Assembly (NCBI GenBank): GCA_023460955.1
Contig: JAEWOH010000076.1
Coordinates: forward strand, 1-64,000
DNA: 64,000 nt
Source of the DNA: Bacillota bacterium
GTDB lineage: Bacteria; Bacillota; Clostridia; Acetivibrionales; DSM-1351
Direction: 5' to 3'
In this document: piece after piece, positions 9,840 through 19,724 of the stretch
Numbering within the stretch: the first letter of the stretch is position 1
How the letters are laid out: the number at the start of each line of letters is the position of its first letter
Program-made: the position numbers and the translations under genes
Notes under the pieces: generated by a model
Seen by the model: only the letters and a program-made list of their open reading frames with translations
What the model was told of the DNA's origin: nothing
Databases searched by the model: none

Positions 9840-10319
9840 ATGAAGAATATTTTAAGAAATAGAAAAGGAAGTACAGTGACTGAGGTCTTAATGGCATTAG
9901 CAGTTTTAGGCATTATTTCAATTCCATTAATAGCTGTTTTCTCAAACTCCATTTTTATGACACGTTTGACAAAGGAGCAGATGGAAGTTAATTCAGTAAT
10001 GCAAATCATTAAGAACGAAGTAGTCCAATCAATTAAAAATTCTAGAAATCTGACTGATGTTGACGATTCTCCTGTAAATCTTTCACCCAAAGCATCACCT
10101 AGAGATTCTGTTTATGATGCCGTCGGGAATAGCACCAATTATTTAAAGATTGAAAATGGAAATCTTCAGGGCAGATATGTGTATAAAGTGCTTAACAACG
10201 GTATCAATCCAACTGATTCAGGCAATATCGCAAATACGGTTAAATTGCAGATAAAAATTTATACAAGTAATTATAAATTTATTAAAGAGCTGATAATTGA
10301 TGTTTCATATGACCTATAA
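9840..10319 (+). CDS. Minor prepilin-like protein
   Basis: A short protein with a type IV prepilin N-terminus: MKNILRNRKG|STVTEVLMALAVLG, with Glu at +5 and Ser rather than Phe at +1. The open frame extends back to 9789, overlapping pilO. The ATG at 9840 is preferred because AGGA lies 7 bases upstream and it gives a standard 10-residue leader. The rest (about 125 residues) is a small polar domain. It resembles PilV/GspI-like minor pilins in size and position, without a firm class. Confidence 0.75.
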   Translation: MKNILRNRKGSTVTEVLMALAVLGIISIPLIAVFSNSIFMTRLTKEQMEVNSVMQIIKNEVVQSIKNSRNLTDVDDSPVNLSPKASPRDSVYDAVGNSTNYLKIENGNLQGRYVYKVLNNGINPTDSGNIANTVKLQIKIYTSNYKFIKELIIDVSYDL

Positions 10320-10370
10320 ACTGAGAAACAACTCCTATAATAAATTAACGAAGTGAGGTGAAGAACCATT

Positions 10371-12770
10371 ATGTTTATAAATAAAGTTAGGCAACAAAAA
10401 GGCTCAGTCATGCCTACCGTTATAATGGTTCTTGCAATACTTATAATTTTAGGCATAGCCTTGATGGAAACCTCCATTGCAGGGCTTAAGGCAATAAAGC
10501 ATGATGGAACAGCCGAGGAGGCATACATTGCAGCACAGTCTGCTATAGAGGAGAGCTTTGCCTACATTAAAAATTTTTGTGCTAAACGGGAAAATATAGA
10601 GGGATTAGTATGCGATGATAAAGCCACATACGCTGAATCTGTTGTCAATACAATAATTGTACCTAAGTTAAGAGAAATGGTTAATAACAAATACCATATT
10701 TCCCCCACAAAAACAATTCTTAAAATTGAACTATCTTCATCGCATACGGCTGATGTTGAAATAACCGACATAAAGTACCTGAAGTATGAGCCCGTTCTCA
10801 GTAATAGTGAGAAAATCATTGTAACAATTGGAATTTGGGCCAAAGCAGACTATGAGGGCGAAGGCGGAAAGGTATTAAATAAAACAGTGTTTTCCCGTGA
10901 AAACATAGAAGTTTTTATTCCGTTAAAGTTCAAGTTAAATGCAGCTATTTACTCCATAGGCGATGTAATGGTTGACAATATAGATGCACTAGTAGAGGGT
11001 GATGTTGTGGCATTTGGCACAGCTCCTGAGAAAACTAATCAAATTGAGCAGTATTATTATGGTGGAATATATGCAAAGAACAGGGGTAATTTATCAATTA
11101 AAGGGAATGCCTACTCAAGGGGGCTTATCAGGACAGGGATTTATTCAAATACTAGCCCTGTTTCTGACCCTAGCAAAATATACATCACAAAGGATGCTGT
11201 AGCTAACGGACTCCATATTTTTGGGAAAGGTCAAAAGATTATAGTTGGACGGAATGCCTATACCTTTGATGATCTGGAAATGAATGGAGAGGACTCGGTC
11301 ATCGCTATAAACGGAAGTTATCTGGGACTTTCTAATGGTGGAGCTGCAGCCTCACAGCATGACCAGAGCAGCGCAATCGTAAACAGTGCCATCATTCATC
11401 ACTCAGGTTCTGATGATGCCTTAAAATCCAGGATTGTTATAAATGGAGATGTAATAGTTAATGGCGGAACCTTCAGAGTTGATCCGGCAGGACATGTTCC
11501 GGTTAATATGCCGCAGATCGAGGATGCATCTGTTGTATCAGAAAGATTCAATTACTTACCTATGTATAAACTGTACATGAATGAAACTGGCTTTGGTGAT
11601 TTGACTTTTCCTACATATCATCAATGGCTGTACGGCAATAAAGGTGATGCCAAAGGCTTTGCAAACCTCATGCAGTGCTGGTTGAAACGAGACTATAATA
11701 GTGACGCCGCAATACAGGCATGGGTAAGTCAAATCGATTTAGCTAGGGGAGTTGGTGTAAACGACTCTGACAAGTTTGATTCGGCTGCTTCTGGTATCGA
11801 TACCACAAAGATATCAGGTTTCTGTCGCTTTGAAATGGCAGCAAATGACAGAGTGTATTTTATGAGACGGCTAAACTATGATTCCTCAGATAGTACTATT
11901 GACATATCCCGTATCAGATTTTTAAATGACAACCACTTTGAACTTGATAATGTATCACCGCCTGCTAGTGGATGGAGCTCCTTCTGGGACATACCAGCAA
12001 CTATAGTTGATGATGTAGGCTGGAGAGACCACGCTGAAGATTATTTGCCAGCAAAGCTTAATATTATAAGTGATAAGTTGATCAATTTAACAGAGACATT
12101 TGCTCATAGAGAGTATGATTATGGGACCTCTACCATAAAAAACACATTAAAAGGGGATGACAATGTTACCTCCTCCCATAATCTGTTTATGGATATCAAA
12201 CAAAAGCTGCTGGCAAAATATCGGGGTGACTCAGGTAACGCTGATATAGATAAATATATTTTTAACTTTGAAGGCGAGGAAGCTGGGACCATTGATATAA
12301 ACGATAGGTTGGGTGGAAGAATTGAATCCGGCTCAACAATATCAACGGACGATTATTTTATTTTTATCAATACTAACCCTTCTATAAAGTTGAAGGTTAC
12401 AGGGAAGGTCAATGGAATTATTTTCAGCGTAGGAAGAGTTGAGCTTGAAAATTCAGCAGAGGTATCAGGAGCTATTTTAGCGGCAGGCAACACCTCTACC
12501 ATAGACCTTGGAGTTAATTACGTTTTAAATAATAAATCTTCTGCTGACCTGGAAACTGACATAAATGGAGTGGATTCATACTTTCTCCCTCAGGTTTATG
12601 GAAATGGAGAAAATCTAGACAGATTAAATGACGGAAGTTATGCCGGAGTTCTATTCAGAGAGCCATCTAGTGATGTTGTTGGTTCATCTGCAAAGGTGGT
12701 TTTTAGTGGAAGGGACATACTGCTTGGTGCCTTTTCAGGGCAAGGAATTGAACTGGATTCAATATTTTGA
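10371..12770 (+). CDS. Large PilX-like pilus-associated protein
   Basis: 799 residues. The N-terminus (QQKGSVMPTVIMVLAILIIL) looks like a PilX-type prepilin with a G|S junction and hydrophobic helix, but position +5 is Thr instead of Glu, as in tip-located minor pilins. The mature body is far longer than usual. It contains runs such as INGDVIVNGGTFRVDPAG and SIGDVMVDNIDALVEGDVV that look like repeated short beta strands, as in polymer-forming or beta-helix proteins. It could be a pilus tip adhesin; that is inference. GTGAGGTG serves as ribosome site. Confidence 0.72.
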   Translation: MFINKVRQQKGSVMPTVIMVLAILIILGIALMETSIAGLKAIKHDGTAEEAYIAAQSAIEESFAYIKNFCAKRENIEGLVCDDKATYAESVVNTIIVPKLREMVNNKYHISPTKTILKIELSSSHTADVEITDIKYLKYEPVLSNSEKIIVTIGIWAKADYEGEGGKVLNKTVFSRENIEVFIPLKFKLNAAIYSIGDVMVDNIDALVEGDVVAFGTAPEKTNQIEQYYYGGIYAKNRGNLSIKGNAYSRGLIRTGIYSNTSPVSDPSKIYITKDAVANGLHIFGKGQKIIVGRNAYTFDDLEMNGEDSVIAINGSYLGLSNGGAAASQHDQSSAIVNSAIIHHSGSDDALKSRIVINGDVIVNGGTFRVDPAGHVPVNMPQIEDASVVSERFNYLPMYKLYMNETGFGDLTFPTYHQWLYGNKGDAKGFANLMQCWLKRDYNSDAAIQAWVSQIDLARGVGVNDSDKFDSAASGIDTTKISGFCRFEMAANDRVYFMRRLNYDSSDSTIDISRIRFLNDNHFELDNVSPPASGWSSFWDIPATIVDDVGWRDHAEDYLPAKLNIISDKLINLTETFAHREYDYGTSTIKNTLKGDDNVTSSHNLFMDIKQKLLAKYRGDSGNADIDKYIFNFEGEEAGTIDINDRLGGRIESGSTISTDDYFIFINTNPSIKLKVTGKVNGIIFSVGRVELENSAEVSGAILAAGNTSTIDLGVNYVLNNKSSADLETDINGVDSYFLPQVYGNGENLDRLNDGSYAGVLFREPSSDVVGSSAKVVFSGRDILLGAFSGQGIELDSIF

Positions 12771-12788
12771 CTTTATGGGGTGAACTAA

Positions 12789-14123
12789 ATGAAAAAGGAT
12801 ATTTTGGCAACCGTTGCCGGATTGGTAATGACTGTGGTAATCTTGGCTGGTTGTAGTACCGGAGTGATGACCCAGTCACAGGCAGGAGCTCAGACAATTG
12901 AAAAGAAGCCTGCTGTGTCACAATTTGTAAGCAATGAGGATGACAAGAAAATAAAGCAGCTCATATCAGATTATTTTGTAAAAATGTATGCTGTATCGGT
13001 TGAGGATTATCAAAAGAACTCGGAGCTGGGAAATATTCCTGATAATTTGAAATCTTTTGTTGCAAAACGTACAATAGAAGAAGGAAACAACAATATTGAG
13101 GTTGGTCTGAACTTCCCAAGATATGTTGAAATCAATGGTTGCACTATGATTTCCTACACCCCCATAATGAAACTTGAGGATAAGACTAAACCGGATATTG
13201 AAGCAACCTATATAGAAGAAAACAATGAAACTTTATTATATTTTGTAAAAATGAGTTTAAAGGCCCAATGTATCACCGACGAATTATTTGAAGCAAACTA
13301 TACCTTAAATGAAAAAACAAATACATATGAAAAAAAAGCTGACATTGAAAAAAGCAAGGTTGATTCCTTCCCAATTCAGACAAGATATGATGTGGAACTG
13401 ATAAAAGAGGGGGAGGACTATAAAATATTACGTGCAGTAGAATCAACCTACAAACAAAGTGTTAGAAGCAGATTATACAGGTATAATAACGACTTTGTAA
13501 ATCGCCTCGATTACTTAAATCTTCAAAAAAATGGTGAGAATTACGTTAATAAGGATGACGGTGCTGTTTATGACAAGGAAAAAGCAATAATCCTTGAGTT
13601 CTTTGAAGATATTATTAATCTGGACACCGGGCGGCGTGCCCTATTAAGTGCAAGTTGGGATAAGGGCTTAACAGAGTTTAAGAGTTTAGTCGATACTATA
13701 GGAATAACAAAGAATAAAGATAAAAAGGAAATTGTAACTTTTGATTCTGACTATAAAAACAAATTCCCAAAAAAGGCCTTACTACTGCAGAATGATATTT
13801 ACCGTATACAGCCCACCGGCAATTTTGCAGACGACTGCAGTATAAAGCTGCATCCGGCATATTCGGAGAAAAAGAAGTGGTATATAATCACTTTTAATGC
13901 AGGATTGACAAAGACTAATTCAGCCCCGGGCAGCAGCAAACAGTATAATTTCGACTATTTGGTAAGGTTAGCAGAAAATAATAAGGAAATTACAGTTGAA
14001 AGCATGCAGCTTAATTGTATGAACTCCCTAGAGGAACAGGGAGAAGAGTCTGCACAGAAAGGACAACCCCCACAGGCCGAGCAACCTGTACCGGCCTCCA
14101 CATCTGCAGTAGATATTCAGTAA
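12789..14123 (+). CDS. Putative lipoprotein of the pilus operon
   Basis: 444 residues. The signal peptide ends in a lipobox (ILAGC, Cys22), so the mature protein should be lipid-anchored on the outside of the membrane. No known catalytic domain was recognised. The body is rich in charged residues, and the last 30 residues are Pro/Gln/Ala-rich. It lies 18 bases after the PilX-like gene and is co-oriented, which suggests a role in pilus anchoring or assembly at the cell envelope. That role is inference from context only. Confidence 0.7.
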   Translation: MKKDILATVAGLVMTVVILAGCSTGVMTQSQAGAQTIEKKPAVSQFVSNEDDKKIKQLISDYFVKMYAVSVEDYQKNSELGNIPDNLKSFVAKRTIEEGNNNIEVGLNFPRYVEINGCTMISYTPIMKLEDKTKPDIEATYIEENNETLLYFVKMSLKAQCITDELFEANYTLNEKTNTYEKKADIEKSKVDSFPIQTRYDVELIKEGEDYKILRAVESTYKQSVRSRLYRYNNDFVNRLDYLNLQKNGENYVNKDDGAVYDKEKAIILEFFEDIINLDTGRRALLSASWDKGLTEFKSLVDTIGITKNKDKKEIVTFDSDYKNKFPKKALLLQNDIYRIQPTGNFADDCSIKLHPAYSEKKKWYIITFNAGLTKTNSAPGSSKQYNFDYLVRLAENNKEITVESMQLNCMNSLEEQGEESAQKGQPPQAEQPVPASTSAVDIQ

Positions 14124-14231
14124 TAGAAATATAGGAACCGTAATCAGTTAACTTTGATTTGCTGTTCTTGGCATATATTTACCCACCTGGATAGGTGTAA
14201 TATTCAGTTTTATTTTTAGGGAGGTATATAC

Positions 14232-17200
14232 ATGTATACTCAATTATCAAGAACCAAAAAAGGTCTCTGTTTACTAATGACAATAATACTAATTGTAACA
14301 TTAACGCTTCCACCCTATGCTACATCTACCGAAGCGGCTGACAGTGAAGCCGGCAGTATTATCAGAATACTTGAAATCCAGCCGACCACAGCATTTGATA
14401 TCACAGATACTATGAAATCATCGCTGGGTACATTTCTGGGTAAGGAAATAGAGATAACTAAAATGCCCATGCCTTTATTTATCTCAAAAGCAGAGGAAGT
14501 TAATGGCTTATATGATATAGTCTATATTGGTAACAATACATCTACAACAGATACTTATAACAAATATTATAATGGAAATGTTTATAGCAGATTTGGTCCT
14601 CAGGTTAATAATAACTGCAATGTTTCTACTTCTGTAAGCGGCAATAAGGAGTTTTATAGTGGTAATGATATTTCTGATATTGCCTCTAAAAAGATTGAAA
14701 GTGTTATAAAGTCAGGTCAGCTTGTTATATTTGATAATGGGATATTTGATTATAGCAAGAGAGACACCAAGCTTTATAAAAACTTTATTATCTATAAGGA
14801 TAATTCAGTATATGCAAACTTTAAGGCTGGAACAACTTCAAACCTGCTGAATAATCTGAAGCTATATAAAACGGAATCAGTTAGAAAGAGGCCTTTGCTC
14901 AGCATCACGCAAAAGCCTGCCGAATACAATGGAAGTAATATTGCAGAAAATAACGGACTGATAAGCTTTGCAATGAATCTACACAATAACAATGGATCAC
15001 AGCCCATGAAGGTATGTCTCTTTATAGATAAAAACGGAGACGGGGTTTTTAAAAGTGATGAAATAGCACAGACAAATGACGATGTAGGAAATGCTGAAAA
15101 TTATTCAATTAATTATTTACTGCCTAATAGATATACAGGACTGGTACCCTGGAAGATAGAGGTTACCGACAATTACGGAGCAAAATCTTATGAAACAGGT
15201 TTTTCAGCCTTTAAAGGTGAAGAACTACAGATTAGGGTACTGCAGCTGTTACCGAATAACAGCGATAATTATGCTACATTAAAGTTGAGTTCTCTGAGTA
15301 ACTACAATGGTCAGAATCTTCTGTATAAACAAGGAGAATACAATATTGTTATTACTGAGATGAAGATTAGTGACTTTAATACTAATTATGGTAATTCGGT
15401 TAATGGTAAACCAACAACTTTAAACGGTAATTATGATATGGTAATATTCGGATTTGATGATGCTTATGTAGGGGACTTAAGTGGAAGGGCATTAAATGAT
15501 ATAAAGGCTTTCGCTGATTCCGGACAGGCTATTATGTTTACACATGATACCATAGGCTTCAGAAGCAGCAATCTTACAACTGCCTTTAAAGACAGACTGG
15601 GAATGAATGCCTTTGCAACAGACTCTGCCAAGCCATCTGGAATTACTGTATCAACCGGTATGACAAGGCTTGCATTATTGAATGCAAATGGAGATTCTCG
15701 TTTTCCTGATACTGTTCTGACCAGCAAGATTAATGAAAGTAACCTGACAAAGTATCCATTCATACTCGGGGAAATACAGGTATCGCCTACTCATCTTCAG
15801 TATATACGTCTTAACCCTGAAGATTCGGATATTGTAACAGCATTTACATATAGAAATGAATATCGGTACAATCATGGAAGCAGAACAGCAACCCTGATAA
15901 CTTCTCCGGCTAAAATTGCGGAGGATAAGTATCACGAATACGATGGTATGAATGATTACTATACATACTTCAAAGGAAACCTGACATTCTCAGGTACAGG
16001 ACATAGCCCCATTAAGTCTCTTGATGAACTGAAAATGTTTGTTAATACCATGCTTAAGGCATCAGTCGGGGCAAATCATGCTCCATCAGTTGAAATAATT
16101 GGATTGAATGACGGTCAGGATATAGCCAATACGCTTAAAACACTTAACTTCAGCGTTAAGGCAAATGACCCGGATATAGATGACGATTACCTCAATTGTG
16201 TAATATATATAGATAATGATAATGACGGAGTATATGAATCAGGCGAAAGCAAGGTTGTCTTTGATGGCGCAAACGCTTTAAAGAACAGCGTTGATAGAGC
16301 AGTTGAGATGGCTAAGAATGTAAGTGATAGTGTTACCAAATTCAGAATTAAAGCAGTGGTTACCGATCCAAGCGGAGCTCAGGGTACAAAGGAAATTACC
16401 ATCAACAACAAGAATATTCCCGTTTTGAATTTAAGCCACAACACCATAAACTGCCTGGTTGGGGATACTGTTCAGACAAATCTTACAGTAAGCGCTCAGG
16501 CAACGACTCTTAATACTTTATATAAAGAGCTTATGCTCAACATGAAACTCGATACAACAAAGTTCAGTGCAATAACTGCTGTGGGTTCGGGAAATGTAAG
16601 CAGTGATGGCACTTACTCAAAAGCACTCAGTAATGTGAATTTCACTCCAAACCCGGACATAAGTATTCAGAATGGTCAGGTGAGATATACCTGTGGTTCT
16701 GAGGGCGCCATTCCTGTCACAGCAAAGCTCACATACAAAGATTCTGCTAATGCAACAAAAGTAAGTCAAGATGCCTTCTATATAAATGTAAAGACAGGAA
16801 AAATATCAGTGACTCTTAAGGAGAATAAAGGTAACGGCTTAAGTGGACAGCAGGTAACACTTAAGAGATACTCCAGATCTACTACAGGAGAATATATTTT
16901 AGATAGCAGTTTTATGCCACTTAGTGCCAACACTGACAGTGCCGGTGCTGCAACTTTCGCAGGAGTGCCTACCGGATACTATGGAGCGACTATAACACTG
17001 CCAAATGGCCTAGAACCTGTCGATCATAGCAATTCCGACAGCCAGCTGACTAAAATGGCGGATGCCGAGCTGAACTATGATAATAATATGACGGTTATAA
17101 CCTTCCCCGATTTATACAGGGTTCCGGCTCCGGTATTGACACTGAGCCATAATTCTATTAACTGCCTGGTAGGAGATACAGTTCAGACAGAGCTTACAGT

Positions 17201-18128
17201 TAATGCTCAGCCTACAACTCTGAGGACTATATATAAAAACCTTGTACTCAGAATGAATATGGATATTACAAAGTTCAGCGGAATAACTGCTGTTGGTACT
17301 GGAAATGTAAGCAGTGACGGCACTTACTCAAAAGCACTCAGTAATGTGAATTTCACTCCTAACCCGGATATAAGTACTCAAAACGGGCAGGTAAGATATA
17401 CCTGTGGTGCTGAGGGAGTAATTCCGCTTACATCTGAGCTTTCATATGTAGACAATACCAACACCACAAAGGTGTTTAACGATTCTTTCAATATAAATGT
17501 AAGGACAGGCCAAATTAAGGTGTACCTCAAGGACAATAATAATATTGGACTTAGCGACAAACAGGTAATACTGAAGAGGTATATCAGAACGGGACCCGGA
17601 GCATATACAGAGGATAACAGCTTTACACCACTTAATGCCGGTACTGTCAGTGACGGTTCTGCAACGTTCACGGGAGTGCCTACCGGATATTATGGCGCGA
17701 CAGTATCAGTACCTCAAGGATACGCACCTCTGAATAACAGTTATTCCGGCAGCAGCCAGTTGACTAAAATGGCAGGTGCTGAGCTGAACTATGACAACAG
17801 TAACCTGGATATAACCTTACCAGCGCTTTACAAGGTACCTGTATTAACGATAAATGGAGAAGAAGAAATGGGAATATGGACAAAACAGAAACTGACAACC
17901 GAAGTAACTATAGGAACTGATCATTACAAAGATTGGATTATGAATTGGACTGTAGAAAGTGTTGGGGATCAAGGAGGACTGGCAGAAATAGACAGTACGG
18001 GTACACTATTTGCTAAAAAGACGGGCACGGTAAAAGTAACTGCAACAGCAGTGAACAGAGATGCAGCCGGTAACCTGATCCAGAATACGTTCATGATAAA
18101 AATTAACAATCAAATAGATATTAATTAG
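14232..18128 (+). CDS. Large secreted DUF5057-like protein with internal duplication
   Basis: 1298 residues with a signal peptide (about 1-37, ending TEAAD). The mature N-terminus IIRILEIQPT is typical of the DUF5057 proteins found near clostridial pilus genes. Two acidic loops (DKNGDGVFKSDE near 264-275; DNDNDGVYESGES near 661-673) look like calcium-binding sites. Two tandem copies of a ~235-residue module occupy about 731-963 and 968-1200. Each begins LSHN.INCLVGDTVQT and ends in a carboxypeptidase-like beta sandwich (GVPTGYYGAT). A Big_2-like Ig fold ends the protein. Probably a surface or pilus-displayed adhesin. Confidence 0.75.
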   Translation: MYTQLSRTKKGLCLLMTIILIVTLTLPPYATSTEAADSEAGSIIRILEIQPTTAFDITDTMKSSLGTFLGKEIEITKMPMPLFISKAEEVNGLYDIVYIGNNTSTTDTYNKYYNGNVYSRFGPQVNNNCNVSTSVSGNKEFYSGNDISDIASKKIESVIKSGQLVIFDNGIFDYSKRDTKLYKNFIIYKDNSVYANFKAGTTSNLLNNLKLYKTESVRKRPLLSITQKPAEYNGSNIAENNGLISFAMNLHNNNGSQPMKVCLFIDKNGDGVFKSDEIAQTNDDVGNAENYSINYLLPNRYTGLVPWKIEVTDNYGAKSYETGFSAFKGEELQIRVLQLLPNNSDNYATLKLSSLSNYNGQNLLYKQGEYNIVITEMKISDFNTNYGNSVNGKPTTLNGNYDMVIFGFDDAYVGDLSGRALNDIKAFADSGQAIMFTHDTIGFRSSNLTTAFKDRLGMNAFATDSAKPSGITVSTGMTRLALLNANGDSRFPDTVLTSKINESNLTKYPFILGEIQVSPTHLQYIRLNPEDSDIVTAFTYRNEYRYNHGSRTATLITSPAKIAEDKYHEYDGMNDYYTYFKGNLTFSGTGHSPIKSLDELKMFVNTMLKASVGANHAPSVEIIGLNDGQDIANTLKTLNFSVKANDPDIDDDYLNCVIYIDNDNDGVYESGESKVVFDGANALKNSVDRAVEMAKNVSDSVTKFRIKAVVTDPSGAQGTKEITINNKNIPVLNLSHNTINCLVGDTVQTNLTVSAQATTLNTLYKELMLNMKLDTTKFSAITAVGSGNVSSDGTYSKALSNVNFTPNPDISIQNGQVRYTCGSEGAIPVTAKLTYKDSANATKVSQDAFYINVKTGKISVTLKENKGNGLSGQQVTLKRYSRSTTGEYILDSSFMPLSANTDSAGAATFAGVPTGYYGATITLPNGLEPVDHSNSDSQLTKMADAELNYDNNMTVITFPDLYRVPAPVLTLSHNSINCLVGDTVQTELTVNAQPTTLRTIYKNLVLRMNMDITKFSGITAVGTGNVSSDGTYSKALSNVNFTPNPDISTQNGQVRYTCGAEGVIPLTSELSYVDNTNTTKVFNDSFNINVRTGQIKVYLKDNNNIGLSDKQVILKRYIRTGPGAYTEDNSFTPLNAGTVSDGSATFTGVPTGYYGATVSVPQGYAPLNNSYSGSSQLTKMAGAELNYDNSNLDITLPALYKVPVLTINGEEEMGIWTKQKLTTEVTIGTDHYKDWIMNWTVESVGDQGGLAEIDSTGTLFAKKTGTVKVTATAVNRDAAGNLIQNTFMIKINNQIDIN
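16423..17832 (+). repeat. In-frame tandem duplication inside the DUF5057-like gene
   Basis: Two ~700-base units (about 16423-17121 and 17134-17832) encode near-identical modules. At DNA level the most similar part is around 16599-16660 versus 17302-17363, where the codons for NVSSDGTYSKALSNVNFTPN are almost base-identical. That points to a fairly recent duplication or continuing gene conversion. Confidence 0.85.
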
Positions 18129-18190
18129 CCTGCTTACAAAACAGGAGCATTAAGGTTTTACGATTTTTCACAGGTTGGAGGTCAGGGGTT

Positions 18191-18991
18191 TTGTACTTAC
18201 TATATATATACCTATTAAAATACTTGTTTATATTTGTATTCGGAACTGCAATAGGTTCGTTCATAAATGTGTGTATTTACAGAATCCCCAAAGGTGAATC
18301 GGTGGTATCGGTCCCATCCCATTGTGTAAATTGCAATATACGATTAAGGGCAAGAAATTTGATACCAATATTCAGCTTCCTCCGGCAGAGAGGTAAGTGC
18401 CATGACTGCCATGAGCCTATATCTCCAAGGTACATAATGATCGAAACCCTCACAGGGTTAATATTCACAGCGCTGCTTTGGAAATATAACTTTACAATTG
18501 AATTTATTGCAGCTGCATTTATTTCTTCTATATTAATAGTTGTTTGTTTTATTGATTTAGAACATGGGATAATTCCTGACTCATTGGTTATTACAGCAAC
18601 AATTGTTGGATTAATATTTTTTGTGTTAAATTTATTCATACCAAATGATATTTATGGAGATGATATTTGGTGGAATCCATTACTTGGAGCACTGACGGGT
18701 AGTGCAATTCTTCTTGGCATATCATATTTGGGAATGTTGTTGTATAGATCGCAGGAAGTAATGGGTGGCGGAGATATAAAAATATTGTTTCCAGTTGGTC
18801 TGTTTTTGGGATGGAAGTTAATGCTTACAGCTTTGTTTCTTTCAATAATAATTGCCGGAGCTGCTTGTTTATTTCTAATAATTATTAAAAAAATAGACCG
18901 AAAAACTACTATACCATTCGGTCCATTTATTTCATTTGGTACTATACTTGCAATTACTATAGGCAGGCAGCTTTTAGGTTTTTACTTTTAA
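18191..18991 (+). CDS. pilD: Prepilin peptidase / N-methyltransferase
   Basis: 266-residue polytopic membrane aspartic protease that cleaves prepilin leaders after the conserved Gly and methylates the new N-terminus. The cytoplasmic four-cysteine motif is intact (Cys45, Cys48, Cys70, Cys73). The two catalytic aspartates lie in FIDLEHGIIPD (Asp122) and MGGGDIK (Asp195). The start codon is TTG with GGAGG 9 bases upstream. It closes the pilus operon and would process the prepilins encoded upstream. Confidence 0.93.
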   Translation: MYLLYIYLLKYLFIFVFGTAIGSFINVCIYRIPKGESVVSVPSHCVNCNIRLRARNLIPIFSFLRQRGKCHDCHEPISPRYIMIETLTGLIFTALLWKYNFTIEFIAAAFISSILIVVCFIDLEHGIIPDSLVITATIVGLIFFVLNLFIPNDIYGDDIWWNPLLGALTGSAILLGISYLGMLLYRSQEVMGGGDIKILFPVGLFLGWKLMLTALFLSIIIAGAACLFLIIIKKIDRKTTIPFGPFISFGTILAITIGRQLLGFYF

Positions 18992-19021
18992 AAAATTTAA
19001 AAAAATTATTAAAAATAATCC

Positions 19022-19050
19022 TTGCAAATGTGTGAAACGTGTAGTAAAAT
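19022..19050 (+). promoter_or_regulatory. Sigma-A promoter of the S10 operon
   Basis: TTGCAA (19022-19027) and TAAAAT (19045-19050) are separated by exactly 17 bases, just after the pilus operon. A start near 19057 would give a leader of about 355 bases before rpsJ. Confidence 0.7.
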
Positions 19051-19056
19051 ATTGAA

Positions 19057-19412
19057 TGTTGTGGCGAAGGCATACGATGAAGTGGGAGATTGCTATCCAA
19101 GGGACAAAGTCCCTTTGGAACTAAGGTTCCCGGACTTGTATCAAGTCTGTAAAGTGGTAGGTAACTTTCACGGAGAATGTCCGATTCAAGAAACCGGGCG
19201 ACAAGTCACTGTACATTTTGCGTTATATATTTTTGCTGTGTAATATAATCGCTTTAAATGCCCAGGTTAAGTTTGTCCCAATGAACTGAAGGTTCTATGA
19301 GGATAAGAACGAATCTGGGTTTTTATATAAAACGTTATGAAACACCCGGCATAGTGTACAGACAGATACTTGTTGTACGTGACAATAATAAAACGTACGA
19401 GGAGGTTTATGT
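19057..19412 (+). ncRNA. Structured 5' leader of rpsJ, probable attenuator (S10 leader)
   Basis: Consecutive hairpins are visible: AAGGGAC/GTCCCTT (19099-19115), GGAAC/GTTCC (19117-19130), GACTTG/CAAGTC (19133-19147) and AAAGT/ACTTT (19151-19168). A terminator-like stem at 19261-19268/19312-19319 encloses a GTTCT/AGAAC hairpin and is followed by TTTTT. AACCGGGC (19192-19199) can pair instead with GCCCAGGTT (19260-19268), which would disrupt the terminator stem. This supports an antitermination switch controlling the S10 operon. A 73-codon open frame across it starts inside the promoter and is treated as spurious. A match to a published Clostridia S10 leader family is likely but was not tested. 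Confidence 0.7.
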
Positions 19413-19724
19413 ATGTCAAACAAACAGAAAATACGCATCAGACTAAAGGCGTTCGATCATTCGGTGTTAGATCAGTCAGCTGAGAAGATCGTTGAAACTG
19501 CTAAGAGGACAGGAGCAAAGGTTTCAGGACCCGTGCCACTGCCTACTGAAAAAGAGATTATTACAATCTTAAGAGCTCCCCACAAATACAAGGACTCAAG
19601 AGAGCAGTTTGAAATGAGAACTCACAAGAGATTAATCGACATTCTTTTGCCAACACCTAAGACTGTTGACGCATTGATGAGACTGGATCTTCCAGCTGGC
19701 GTAGACATAGAGATTAAATTATAA
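19413..19724 (+). CDS. rpsJ: 30S ribosomal protein S10 (uS10)
   Basis: 103 residues, normal length, with the family start KIRIRLKAFDH and the C-terminal DIEIKL. S10 sits in the 30S head and, with NusB, also serves in transcription antitermination. It is the first gene of the S10 cluster; ACGAGGAGG lies 6 bases before ATG. The elongation factor and S12/S7 genes that often precede it are not adjacent; a pilus operon is there instead. Confidence 0.97.
   Translation: MSNKQKIRIRLKAFDHSVLDQSAEKIVETAKRTGAKVSGPVPLPTEKEIITILRAPHKYKDSREQFEMRTHKRLIDILLPTPKTVDALMRLDLPAGVDIEIKL

Noticed and set aside
19022..19243. 73-codon open frame before rpsJ with a CxxC motif near its start
   Set aside because: It begins in the -35 box of the S10 promoter, has no ribosome site, and overlaps the serial hairpins of the leader.
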